DNA of 64,000 nt from Candidatus Micrarchaeaceae archaeon (GTDB lineage Archaea > Micrarchaeota > Micrarchaeia > Micrarchaeales > Micrarchaeaceae): the NCBI GenBank assembly GCA_027310825.1, contig DAIDAC010000001.1, forward strand, positions 132,695 through 196,694, written 5' to 3'. Numbering within the stretch: position 1 is the first letter of the stretch; each line of letters starts with the position of its first letter. The notes under the pieces are model-generated. The model made no database searches. It saw only the letters and a list, made by a program, of their open reading frames with translations, and had not been told where the DNA came from. Shown piece by piece: positions 16,880 to 25,205 of the stretch. Made by a program: the position numbers and the translations under genes.

Positions 16880-18080
16880 CATTTTCCGCAATCCAGTCTA
16901 TTTCCTTTGTTTCGAGACCGAATCTTGCAGTGAAGAAGTCGTAGGTGGACTCTTCGCTTTCCTTAGTCTTTTGCGAATCTCTTATCATGTCGCCGAGAAG
17001 CTTCATTTCGTGCTTCAGAATGCGCTTTTCGTTTGTGTGGATTCTCTTTCTGAGCTTTTCAGCAATCACATAGCCTGTTCCCCTGCTTTCCTTTGTTCTG
17101 CTTAGCTCGCTTATAGTCTTAGGGAATGTGTACCTCCTTGTTCTGTCCGGATAACTGTTCTTCGCCAATGCTACTCCGCTCGTCATCATCACGTTCATGT
17201 ATCTCCAATAAGTGTAATACTGCGACCTAGTTGCGTTGTTGAAGAATGATGATGCGCTTGCAAGCATAGCGTATGCATCTGCGAGATCCTGTCTTTCAGT
17301 ATAACGCTTCGGTATGTTCTCGTCTATCCATTTTATCAGCATGTTGTTGTCGACATCAGAGTTAGTGGCCGCCATAAGCGGTGCAGAATAAGTGTTTGAG
17401 AAGAATATTTTGTCTAGCGTCTGGAAAACATCCACCTTTTTGTCCCTTAGCCCTATTATTTCTGTGGCTTCTTCAGTTGCGCCGTCAAGGACGTCTATGT
17501 CGTTGATCGCACACCTCGCGTCGCCGTTGCATCTGTTCGAGACCATGTCTATCATCTGCTTCGACACCTTGATTCCATGTGCTGCTATGTACTTTTCGAG
17601 TATTTCTGCGACTTCGAACGGCATCAGCTTCTTGAACTCAATGTAGTCGACAGCTTGCCTGAGGAATGATATGCTCTGCGCCCACCTGTCGTTGGCTGTG
17701 AACACAATCGGATTTTTCGACACCTTGATCAGATTGGATATGGCGGATCCAGCCCCTTTGTCGAATCTTCCTGCCAATTCGTCTATCTCGTCCAGAAGTA
17801 TCAGGTTCTTCTTCCCGAACAGGCTTCTTGTCTGCGACGCGCTGACAAGCCTTTTTTCTATAGTGTCTTTGTCCCTGTAGTCGCTGGCGTTGAGCTCGAC
17901 AACATTCCAGTTGTGCTGCTCTGCGATCGCATTCGCCGAGAGCGATTTGCCAGTTCCTGGCGGGCCAACTAGCATGATAGGCCTCCTTTTTGCACCCTTT
18001 TCTATGTCTGAAGCGTATGCTGCAAGCTCCATGAACGCTTGCTTGTTTCCTATAACGACAGCGTCGTTTGGCATGTGCAC
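16872..18080 (-). CDS. rfcL: Replication factor C large subunit
   Basis: Clamp-loader AAA+ ATPase that opens PCNA with RFC small subunits. 402 residues, shorter than the usual 480 or so. Walker A is GPPGTGKS near residue 38, Walker B LILLDEIDELAGR near 95, and the C-terminal collar includes YTERQDLADAYAMLA. Two things are missing: the N-terminal WxEKYRP motif (the open frame starts just before IGNKQ) and an obvious C-terminal PCNA-binding motif. Start GTG 18080, or ATG 18074. Divergent from uppS. Confidence 0.88.
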   Translation of the reverse strand: MHMPNDAVVIGNKQAFMELAAYASDIEKGAKRRPIMLVGPPGTGKSLSANAIAEQHNWNVVELNASDYRDKDTIEKRLVSASQTRSLFGKKNLILLDEIDELAGRFDKGAGSAISNLIKVSKNPIVFTANDRWAQSISFLRQAVDYIEFKKLMPFEVAEILEKYIAAHGIKVSKQMIDMVSNRCNGDARCAINDIDVLDGATEEATEIIGLRDKKVDVFQTLDKIFFSNTYSAPLMAATNSDVDNNMLIKWIDENIPKRYTERQDLADAYAMLASASSFFNNATRSQYYTYWRYMNVMMTSGVALAKNSYPDRTRRYTFPKTISELSRTKESRGTGYVIAEKLRKRIHTNEKRILKHEMKLLGDMIRDSQKTKESEESTYDFFTARFGLETKEIDWIAENAT

Positions 18081-18130
18081 CCCAAAATCAGTAGAAGCCG
18101 AAACAGAACCTTTATTATCCTTTTATGAGA

Positions 18131-18146
18131 AAGTATTTAAGCTTAA
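18131..18146. promoter_or_regulatory. Divergent promoter of rfcL and uppS
   Basis: AAGTATTTAAGCTTAA contains the palindrome TTAAGCTTAA (18137-18146) and a TATA-like TATTTAA. It lies about 50 bases from both starts (18080 minus, 18193 plus), so both mRNAs would have short leaders; uppS has a GGAGGG Shine-Dalgarno at 18181-18186. Confidence 0.45.
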
Positions 18147-18192
18147 GAAAATATGCTGTATAGCATTTCTACGTTTAGCAGGAGGGAACAAA

Positions 18193-18891
18193 ATGAGAAA
18201 AATACCTAACGCTCCAGAGCATTTGGCTCTGATTCCGGACGGAAACAGAAGGTGGGCAAAGAAGCACGGGCTTCGTCTGCAGACTGTTTACTTGAAGGGC
18301 ATAAACAAGTTCATAGACTTTTCCAAATGGTCTAAGGAGTTCGGAATCAAGACCATCACAGTGTGGGCGCTCTCTACAGAGAACCTTAGCAACAGGACTG
18401 CCTTGGAGCTGAAGGTGCTTTTCTACTTATACACAAAAGCAGCGAAGGACAAGAAAATACTGCAGATGCTAAAGGATAACGGAGCTCGATTGAGGGTCGT
18501 CGGCGACCTAAGCACGCTGCCGAATAAACTGAAGGATGCGCTATATACTCTGGAGCGCGAGACCGCACGCTACCAGGAATGCACAATCAACATGCTTATC
18601 AACTATGGAGGCAAAGAAGACCTCATGTACTCGATGGCGAAGCTAAAGAGCGCAGGAGCAAAGAACATAAACGACAAGATGGTCCGCGAGAACCTTCGAA
18701 CCGCATCGCTCCCTGACGTCGACCTTGTACTAAGGACTTCTGGAGAGCAGAGAGTCTCTGGCCTTCTTCCATGGCAGGCTGCATACTCTGAGCTGTACTT
18801 CGCGAAGAAGTATTGGCCGGACTTCAGCAGGGCAGATCTCCGAAGGGCGATAGTGTCCTACGCAAAAAGGCAGAGGAGATTCGGAAAGTGA
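18193..18891 (+). CDS. uppS: cis-Prenyltransferase (undecaprenyl-diphosphate synthase family)
   Basis: Adds IPP units in cis to make the long polyprenyl diphosphate that becomes the lipid carrier for glycans. 232 residues. Motifs: IPDGNRRWAKKHGL near residue 14 (catalytic Asp), TVWALSTENLSN near 58, INYGGKEDL near 138, and DLVLRTSGEQRVSGLLPWQAAYSELYF split over residues 178-204. The usual start of the family; GGAGGG precedes ATG 18193 by seven bases. The upstream open frame to 17890 merely shadows rfcL. With the SEC59-like kinase downstream it supplies polyprenyl phosphate. Confidence 0.94.
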   Translation: MRKIPNAPEHLALIPDGNRRWAKKHGLRLQTVYLKGINKFIDFSKWSKEFGIKTITVWALSTENLSNRTALELKVLFYLYTKAAKDKKILQMLKDNGARLRVVGDLSTLPNKLKDALYTLERETARYQECTINMLINYGGKEDLMYSMAKLKSAGAKNINDKMVRENLRTASLPDVDLVLRTSGEQRVSGLLPWQAAYSELYFAKKYWPDFSRADLRRAIVSYAKRQRRFGK

Positions 18892-18918
18892 AGTAAGAAC
18901 TTCTATGTTCGTGTTTGA

Positions 18919-20769
18919 ATGGTAAAGAGCAACGATAGCCTGATAAAGAAAGTGAGGCTGTTTTCAAAGGGGCTCCCGAATTCCTACATATTGCTTTTGA
19001 TACTCTTCCTTCTCAGCATAATCGCGGGCATGATATCAGTAGCGCTGACAAACTACGCAAACCTCGGCAGGGCAGCCGGCGGGGTCATTGTTGAGGGATT
19101 GCTTTCAGGAATACTTCTGATATTGATACCTACGCTTCTGTCTGTATTGATGATCAAGGGTGTGAAGAGGATAGTCAGGCTTAGGCACCTTCTTTTCATG
19201 AATCTTGTCGGGGCAGGCACATACGCAGTCTTCATAATAATAAGCAGCGCGATGTTCCTTGTCACAAAGAACTACTCTCTCGCCAACGCGATAGTGCTTG
19301 TCGGCGACGCTGGAGTGTTCGCCTGGTGGTTCTTCATAAGCAAAGTGGTGCTGGGGCAGAAAAAGAAGGCTGTCGTCTTCTCGCTGATCCAGCCATTCTT
19401 CAACATACTCTTCTACCTCGCTGCAAGCAGCTACATATTCACGTTCTCTGTGCCGCTTTCGCTACTTATAATAAAACTGTTCGCCGGATTCCTTGTTTTC
19501 CTTGTCATAAGCTATGTTGTGCTATACATATTTGACAATCCGCTCAAGAGAAACCTCGGCTTTGGAGGGATAGACTTCCTTTCGGAGATGGTGCAGAACT
19601 GGCTTTTCGACATAGATCTTACAGTAAAAGGCCCTCTCGGCGGACCAGAGTTCGGAGTAGCTACTGATATTCAAACCCAGACGCTGGTGTTCAAAAACAA
19701 GGACAACAAGACAAAGGCGATATTCTTCGCGCCTTGGATACACTATGGGCCTGTTGGAACGCTTGGAGGCAGCAACTTCCCATATCTCCTCGAAAGGCAC
19801 GGCATGTGGAGGTACAAAGCTCCGACATTCGTGCTCCACTGCGCAGTCAATGAAAGCAGCAACCCTGTTTCAAGTTCACAATTCGCAGTTGTAAAGACGA
19901 CATTCGAATCTTCAGTAAGGGCTGCGAAGCAACTTTCTGGCGATTATTCATATTGCGAAAGCGCGTACAACGGCGCCAAGATATCGCAGTTGTGCTTTGG
20001 CAACGTGAACTTCACAACATTCACAAGAGCGCCGAAGGTTACAGAGGACATAGCTCCTGACGCTGCGCGCCTTTTCAAGGAACTTCTCGAAGGAGGAAAC
20101 CGTGAATCGATTATGATTGATGCCCACAACTCAAGATTCGAAAGCGCGCCTGCAGATGAGCTCGATGGAGTAAAGCTCGGGTCAAGCTATGCCAATGACT
20201 ACATAGCTGCAATAAAGAAGATCGGCAAGCCATCGCACAAAGGCAAGGTGCTCAAGCTCGGAATAGCAAGCGTCGATGCATACGATACTCTTGGCGCTCC
20301 GTCAGACCTTGCGCCAGGCAACCTTAATGTGGCCGTTTTTTCGTTAAACGGATTCAAGAAAGCGATAGTGTACCTTAACGCTAACAACATGATGCCCTCT
20401 TTCCGCGAGAAGATGATAGAGCACATAGAAAAAAGGCACAAGATGCACGCCGAGATCTACACGACAGACACCCACTTCGTAAACTCGCTACAGAAGACCG
20501 CGAGCAATGTGCTCGGGAGGGAGGCAAGCTACGCGAAATTGGAGAGACTGTTGGACAAAGCGGTGTCGTGGGCGATGTCGAACATGGAGCCTGTCGACGT
20601 TTATTACAAAAAGGAATCGATGAAGAATTTCAAAGTCTGGGGACCGGAAGTAAAGGAGAAAGCGCTCGCAGTAATAGGGGCGGTGACTGGCCTTGCAAGG
20701 ATACTGGTTCCCGTGATCGTTGTAGCAGGATTTATAATCGCAGCGCTGATAATATCTTTCATCGGGTAG
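18919..20769 (+). CDS. DUF2070 family membrane protein
   Basis: 616 residues. Six to seven membrane helices occupy about residues 20-210, followed by a soluble domain of about 350 residues with the family hallmarks PWIHYGPVGTLGGSNFP and IDAHNSR, and a final C-terminal helix. DUF2070 is an almost exclusively archaeal family with no established function; the His- and Asp-bearing motifs look like a metal-dependent hydrolase site, which is only an inference. It lies in a run with uppS, asnS and the SEC59-like kinase. Confidence 0.88.
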   Translation: MVKSNDSLIKKVRLFSKGLPNSYILLLILFLLSIIAGMISVALTNYANLGRAAGGVIVEGLLSGILLILIPTLLSVLMIKGVKRIVRLRHLLFMNLVGAGTYAVFIIISSAMFLVTKNYSLANAIVLVGDAGVFAWWFFISKVVLGQKKKAVVFSLIQPFFNILFYLAASSYIFTFSVPLSLLIIKLFAGFLVFLVISYVVLYIFDNPLKRNLGFGGIDFLSEMVQNWLFDIDLTVKGPLGGPEFGVATDIQTQTLVFKNKDNKTKAIFFAPWIHYGPVGTLGGSNFPYLLERHGMWRYKAPTFVLHCAVNESSNPVSSSQFAVVKTTFESSVRAAKQLSGDYSYCESAYNGAKISQLCFGNVNFTTFTRAPKVTEDIAPDAARLFKELLEGGNRESIMIDAHNSRFESAPADELDGVKLGSSYANDYIAAIKKIGKPSHKGKVLKLGIASVDAYDTLGAPSDLAPGNLNVAVFSLNGFKKAIVYLNANNMMPSFREKMIEHIEKRHKMHAEIYTTDTHFVNSLQKTASNVLGREASYAKLERLLDKAVSWAMSNMEPVDVYYKKESMKNFKVWGPEVKEKALAVIGAVTGLARILVPVIVVAGFIIAALIISFIG

Positions 20770-20776
20770 TGATAAA

Positions 20777-22108
20777 ATGCTCAGTTATTTTGTAAAGGCT
20801 CTGGAAATCTCAAAAGCCTTAGGCAGCGACGGCAAGAGCGTAGTGATAAAGGGCTGGACATACAGGAAGAGGAGCAGCGGAGGAAAGACGTTCGTGATAG
20901 TTCGCGACAGGACAGGAACAATACAGTGCATAGTCGACAAAAGCAAGGTCAAGGAAAACGAATGGAATGAAATAGAGAAAGCTTACCTCGAATCGAGCAT
21001 TATACTAAAGGGAAAGGTCCGCAAGGACGAGAGGGCGCCAGGCGGGGCAGAGATAGATGTCGAAGAGCTCAGGGTAGTCCACAACGGAGAGCAGTTCCCG
21101 ATAACAGAGTACCAAAGCCCAGAATTCCTTCTTGATGTGAGGCATCTATGGCTGAGGAGCCAGAAGATGATCAAAGCGATGGAGATGCGCTCCTATATGT
21201 TCAAATACGCAAGGAAGTTCCTCGACGGAAAGGGCTTCTACGAGATAACTCCGCCGCTGCTGACAAAAGCAGGAGGGGAAACAGGGGCAAACCTCTTTGA
21301 GGTAGATTATTTTGGAACAAAGGCGTTTCTTACCGAGTCTTCGCAGCTTTACGCAGAAGCGATGATCTTCGCGCTTGAGAAAGTTTACTCTTTCGCCCCG
21401 TCTTACAGGGCAGAGAAGTCGAGGACCACAAAGCACCTTACAGAGTATTGGCATCTGGAGCCTGAGATGGCTTATTTCGACAACAAAAGGAGCATGAAAT
21501 TGCAGGAGCAGCTTGTCAGCTCGATCGCAAACAATGTAGTAAAGAACAATGAAGATGAGCTGAAGTTCTTCGGTGTAGAAAAAGATGCGCTTGCAAAAAT
21601 AAAACCGCCGTTCGAAAAGATAACCTATGAGAAGGCCATCGCCATACTAAACGAAAAGGGCGTAATAAACCCTGAAACAAAGCAGAAGAAAGAACGGCTT
21701 GAATGGGGCGCTGACTTCGGAGTCGAAGAGGAGAGAGTGCTCACCGAAGACAAAGATAAGCCGATTTTCGTCTATAACTGGCCTGTTGAGATAAAGGCAT
21801 TCTACATGCCACTGAACAAAGACGGCAAGACGGTGGCGTGCGCAGACATGCTTGCGCCGAAGGGCCATGGAGAGATAATCGGCGGGAGCGAAAGGATATG
21901 GAAGCTTGACCAGCTTACGGAGAAGATGAACGCCCTAGGCTTGAACATCGACAACTACAAGTGGTATGTGGACCTCAGAAAATACGGATCTGTGCCTCAC
22001 GCCGGCTTTGGCCTGGGAATAGAGCGTGTGATAAAGTGGATGCTAAATCTTGACCACATAAGGGATGCGATTCCGTTCCCAAGACTGATCAATAGAATAG
22101 AGCCGTGA
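20777..22108 (+). CDS. asnS: Asparaginyl-tRNA synthetase
   Basis: Class IIb synthetase that charges tRNA-Asn. 443 residues: N-terminal OB-fold anticodon-binding domain (about 1-110), then the catalytic domain with motif 2 YRAEKSRTTKHLTEYWHLEPE (split here as YRAEKSRTTKHL and EYWHLEPE near residue 215) and motif 3 GFGLGIERVIKW near 413. The CADMLAPKGHGEIIGGSER stretch and WHLEPE distinguish it from AspRS. ATG 20777 follows GTGAT. CTG codons here fall on invariant leucines (HLWLRS, WHLEPE), useful for reading the odd tRNA at 56.7 kb. Confidence 0.92.
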   Translation: MLSYFVKALEISKALGSDGKSVVIKGWTYRKRSSGGKTFVIVRDRTGTIQCIVDKSKVKENEWNEIEKAYLESSIILKGKVRKDERAPGGAEIDVEELRVVHNGEQFPITEYQSPEFLLDVRHLWLRSQKMIKAMEMRSYMFKYARKFLDGKGFYEITPPLLTKAGGETGANLFEVDYFGTKAFLTESSQLYAEAMIFALEKVYSFAPSYRAEKSRTTKHLTEYWHLEPEMAYFDNKRSMKLQEQLVSSIANNVVKNNEDELKFFGVEKDALAKIKPPFEKITYEKAIAILNEKGVINPETKQKKERLEWGADFGVEEERVLTEDKDKPIFVYNWPVEIKAFYMPLNKDGKTVACADMLAPKGHGEIIGGSERIWKLDQLTEKMNALGLNIDNYKWYVDLRKYGSVPHAGFGLGIERVIKWMLNLDHIRDAIPFPRLINRIEP

Positions 22109-22115
22109 CAGGTAT

Positions 22116-23108
22116 ATGAACATAATTGTAGTAGCGTATGCGATTCTGAGCGTTGTTGCACTGCTGATGTACACGAGGGACTCTTTGAAGAAGCGCGACA
22201 AAGCCGCGCTTGTGCCCCTGGCGATAAGCGTTGTCATCGCCCTTGCCGTCGTATTTCTGCTTAGCGAGATAGTGAACGAGACTACGATCTTCTTCGCCCT
22301 CGACTTCGCCATGCTGTTCGCGATTATGCCATATTATTATGCGGTGCGCACAAGGAAGCTTATTGCCCTCTTGGCACTCATCGCATTCGGCTTCTTCTAT
22401 GCAACTTACAGCTATGGATCGCTGCTTTATCCATTCATACAGATGTTCGCGATAGGGACTATGATGGGGCTTCTCTACAAAGGAGGCCCGACTGTGCTGA
22501 AGAAAGTGGCCAGGCGCGACAGCAAATCGCTTGAGACCAGAAGGGATGTGGTCCACGTCTTCCTTGGAGCGATAATCATGCTTCTCTTTTTGTCGACTAC
22601 ATTCTACTATGCGGAGTACATCACAACCATACTGATAATCATAGGATATGTATACAACAGCGCGCTGGCGAAGTACAAAGGAAAAGGATTCTCATTCCTG
22701 AGCAAGTTCGAGAGATCTGACGACCTCTTTGGAACAGGAGCATTGTACCTGGGAGTCGGAGTGCTCCTCCTGCTAGGCTTTGTGCACACCTTGCATTTCA
22801 TGATCATAGGCATAGCTGCATTGATGTTCGCCGATCCGATCGCGACTATTGTAGGCCTCAACCTTGACGGACCGAAGCTTTTCTACAACAAAAAGAAATC
22901 AGTCTACGGAACGCTCGCGTTCATGGCGGTTGTGCTGATTGTGGGGTATCCATTCATAGGATATTACGCTGCGCTCTTCGCAGCCATACTTGCATTTGTG
23001 GAGAGCACAGAGTCGCCAATCGACGACAACATAGCCATACCGCTTGTCATGATAATCGTCTACATAATATTCCTTGGATCGATAGGCTGGCTTCCGTTCC
23101 CGGTGTAG
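22116..23108 (+). CDS. SEC59/DGK1-family membrane kinase (polyprenol or diacylglycerol kinase-like)
   Basis: 330 residues with about ten membrane helices. Family signatures: ADPIATIVGLN, KKSVYGTLAFM, and ESTESPIDDNIAIPL in the C-terminal third, the CTP-dependent dolichol kinase/phosphatidate cytidylyltransferase-like superfamily. Its neighbours (uppS upstream, GlcNAc-1-P transferase downstream) favour phosphorylation of a polyprenol or dolichol for glycan assembly. A lipid cytidylyltransferase function is the main alternative. Confidence 0.8.
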   Translation: MNIIVVAYAILSVVALLMYTRDSLKKRDKAALVPLAISVVIALAVVFLLSEIVNETTIFFALDFAMLFAIMPYYYAVRTRKLIALLALIAFGFFYATYSYGSLLYPFIQMFAIGTMMGLLYKGGPTVLKKVARRDSKSLETRRDVVHVFLGAIIMLLFLSTTFYYAEYITTILIIIGYVYNSALAKYKGKGFSFLSKFERSDDLFGTGALYLGVGVLLLLGFVHTLHFMIIGIAALMFADPIATIVGLNLDGPKLFYNKKKSVYGTLAFMAVVLIVGYPFIGYYAALFAAILAFVESTESPIDDNIAIPLVMIIVYIIFLGSIGWLPFPV

Positions 23109-23154
23109 CGGCATCATCTTTAAATATCTAGATGCACGAATGCTTGGTGATTGC

Positions 23155-23529
23155 ATGGAGTGGCGCTACAACAAGACAATTGCTAACAGAGCCGCAATGG
23201 CTTTGGACGATCTCAGTCCAAGTATGCCGAAGTCTGCTAGCGATGCCGCAAGGCAGTCTCATTCTATGACAGCCTCAGAAATTTTCCGCAGCATGGCCCA
23301 TACAGATATCGACATGCTGCTAGAGCACGATAGATACATGCTAAGGACTGCAGAAGCTGACCACGTAACCGTTTATGCGAAAGGCACAGGTGGAAACGGC
23401 AACATAAGACAAAGAGAGATTGACGCGTTTGAGCGCCAGGGCTTCCAACTCCGCGGAGCAGTAGCAAGCGAAAGCACAGGAATCTGGGAAAGGATACTCG
23501 TTTTTGTCAACGTCAAAACCGGAAAATAA
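23155..23529 (+). CDS. Hypothetical protein, 124 residues
   Basis: No family recognised. It is soluble, with a helical N-terminal half (NRAAMALDDL, ASEIFRSM, DMLLEHDRYML) and a mixed C-terminal half ending in beta-type residues (RILVFVNVKTGK). The ATG at 23155 has GGTGAT six bases upstream and a TATA box (CTTTAAATATC, 23118-23128) at a suitable distance, so this is a real, separately promoted gene; the ATG at 23140 is too close to the TATA box. Confidence 0.65.
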   Translation: MEWRYNKTIANRAAMALDDLSPSMPKSASDAARQSHSMTASEIFRSMAHTDIDMLLEHDRYMLRTAEADHVTVYAKGTGGNGNIRQREIDAFERQGFQLRGAVASESTGIWERILVFVNVKTGK

Positions 23530-23621
23530 TCCAGTTATAGAGCGCTGTGCCGCTAATGTACTTCTGCTCAAACCATTTATAAAGCTTGCTTGAGCTTCTA
23601 CTTCCTGTCAGGGGTGACACA

Positions 23622-23945
23622 GTGGGTAAAAATTCGAGGGCGTTTAGTTTATACGACATTGAACAGTTCCTGCGCGATGCAGGTGCAGAGAAAGTGAGCG
23701 AGAAAGCAGTATTGAGCCTTGAGGAAGAGCTCGCCAACACAGTAAAGGAGCTGGTCGGAGAGGCACAGGTTTATGCTAATTATGCAGGACGCAGCACGCT
23801 TATCAAAAAGTCAGACATAAAGCTCGCAAACGGAAAGAAGAGGCTTGTTGTCCAGAGGATGGCGAAGAAAAGAGTTGTGAAAGCAAAGGTAGGAGGTCCA
23901 AGGCCTTCTGCGTTGAACGTCAGCATGCACAGGCATTATCTCTGA
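23622..23945 (+). CDS. Archaeal histone-fold protein with basic C-terminal tail
   Basis: 107 residues. Residues about 6-68 match the archaeal histone fold: DIEQFLRDAGAEKVSEKAV, LEEELANTVKELVGEA and YAGRSTLIKKSDIKLA, with the DAGAE, EA and AGR.T..DI.LA signatures. Classical archaeal histones stop there, but this one continues for about 38 residues with KKR, AKKRVVKAKV and HRHYL, a strongly basic tail. Start is GTG 23622, with GGGGTGA six bases upstream and a TATA box (ATTTATAAAG) at 23575-23584. It ends exactly where the convergent transferase gene ends. Confidence 0.82.
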   Translation: MGKNSRAFSLYDIEQFLRDAGAEKVSEKAVLSLEEELANTVKELVGEAQVYANYAGRSTLIKKSDIKLANGKKRLVVQRMAKKRVVKAKVGGPRPSALNVSMHRHYL

Positions 23946-24983
23946 CTAGTGCACGAATATCTTTAGCGCGAATGCTAGTGCAACGAATAGGACTTCTATT
24001 CCCCACATGTACTGAGAAACCTGCCATTCCTTCATCGGCTTTATGTTCATTATTATGTGGGTCCAGCTGTAAATCTTCTTTCCGTAAGGAGGCTTCATCG
24101 TTCCGTTGCTCTGTGGAATCCCCAGGTCTGTTGTCTTGAACTTTCCCCTTAGGTGGAACAGGAACTCGAGTATCCATGGTGCGAACACCACTATTCCGAA
24201 TATTTCCATGTTGCCGACTATCATCGATGCGACAAGCGCTGCTCCTACTCCGTAGGTGAAGCTGTCGCCAGCGAGAATCTTAATCGGGTATTTGTTGAAA
24301 AGGAAGAATATGAATATCGCAGCGGATAGCACTGCTGTGACAAGCGCTCCTGTATAGGTTCCCCAGATTACGCTGTAGGCGAAAAGGCCAAGGCTTGCGA
24401 TTAGGCCTGTTCCAGATATTATCCCGTCAAACCCACCGAGAAGGTTGAATGCGTTGGCTGCGAATATAACGGCCAGCGGGATTATTACAAGCGGATAAAT
24501 TATCCCAAGATTGAGAACGTTTAGAATCGGGAATCCGATTGTCGAGGTTCCTGCATTTATTGCCATGAGTGGAATCGCGCCTATGAAAGTGAGAAGCGGC
24601 TTCTGCCACTGCTTTAGCCCCTTCCTCACGTCGCTCATGCCAGTCGTCTTGACGCTGCTGGACTTTACGTTGATGTCATCTATGAAGCCAACAAACGCAA
24701 TCAACACAACTGAGAGCACTACTGCGAACAGTATGTCTATCGTGGCTGCTGGCTTGTAGAGGCCGAAGCTTGCTCCGAATATGTATGTCATCATGCCGAT
24801 TGCGAATCCGAACGCGACTGCAACCCCTCCTGCGCTCGCGTGGACAACCTTTTTCTTGTTTTTCTCTATGAATGTGACTCCTGCCTCTTTCATGTAGTCG
24901 TTGACAAATAGCGCGCCGATGTACGTGACAACTAATGTTATCAGCGCAGGAACGATGAGTGTGAGATAGGTGCTGTAGCTCAT
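23946..24983 (-). CDS. Polyprenyl-phosphate N-acetylhexosamine-1-phosphate transferase (GlcNAc-1-P transferase family)
   Basis: Membrane enzyme that starts lipid-linked glycan assembly by moving a sugar phosphate to a polyprenyl phosphate. 345 residues and about ten membrane helices. Motifs: GFIDDIN near residue 97, NAFNLLGGFDGI near 175 and LAGDSFTYGVGAAL near 240, the pattern of eukaryotic DPAGT1 and archaeal AglH rather than MraY. I chose ATG 24983, which has a TATA box (TTTTATAAAT, 25000-25009) about 22 bases upstream; the longer frame to 25109 runs into a tRNA gene. Confidence 0.87.
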   Translation of the reverse strand: MSYSTYLTLIVPALITLVVTYIGALFVNDYMKEAGVTFIEKNKKKVVHASAGGVAVAFGFAIGMMTYIFGASFGLYKPAATIDILFAVVLSVVLIAFVGFIDDINVKSSSVKTTGMSDVRKGLKQWQKPLLTFIGAIPLMAINAGTSTIGFPILNVLNLGIIYPLVIIPLAVIFAANAFNLLGGFDGIISGTGLIASLGLFAYSVIWGTYTGALVTAVLSAAIFIFFLFNKYPIKILAGDSFTYGVGAALVASMIVGNMEIFGIVVFAPWILEFLFHLRGKFKTTDLGIPQSNGTMKPPYGKKIYSWTHIIMNIKPMKEWQVSQYMWGIEVLFVALAFALKIFVH

Positions 24984-25050
24984 TCCGATACCCACTAGGC
25001 TTTTATAAATGATAAATAGCAATAGTAGAGTTATTAAAGCGTATCTACGT

Positions 25051-25124
25051 GCTCCCCTAGTATAACTTGGATAGAACGCGGGCTTGCGGAGCCTGTGATC
25101 CGGGTTCAAATCCCGGGGGGAGCG
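25051..25124 (+). tRNA. tRNA-Arg (anticodon GCG)
   Basis: A 74-base cloverleaf: acceptor GCTCCCC/GGGGAGC, anticodon stem CGGGC/GCCTG around the loop TTGCGGA (anticodon GCG at 25086-25088), T arm CCGGG-TTCAAAT-CCCGG, discriminator G, no encoded CCA and no intron. The D stem has one mismatch and the variable loop is four bases. It should read CGC and, by wobble, CGU. Confidence 0.9.
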
Positions 25125-25205
25125 CTTGATTAATAGGCAATTATTGCCTCGTATGAAAGCCTTAAATATTTAAAAGAAGCATGTTTTCTGCTTAAAGGTA
25201 TAGGA

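Noticed and set aside
25009-25109. N-terminal extension of the GlcNAc-1-P transferase frame to 25109
   Set aside because: It would run antisense through the tRNA-Arg gene and past the TATA box; the ATG at 24983 fits the promoter.
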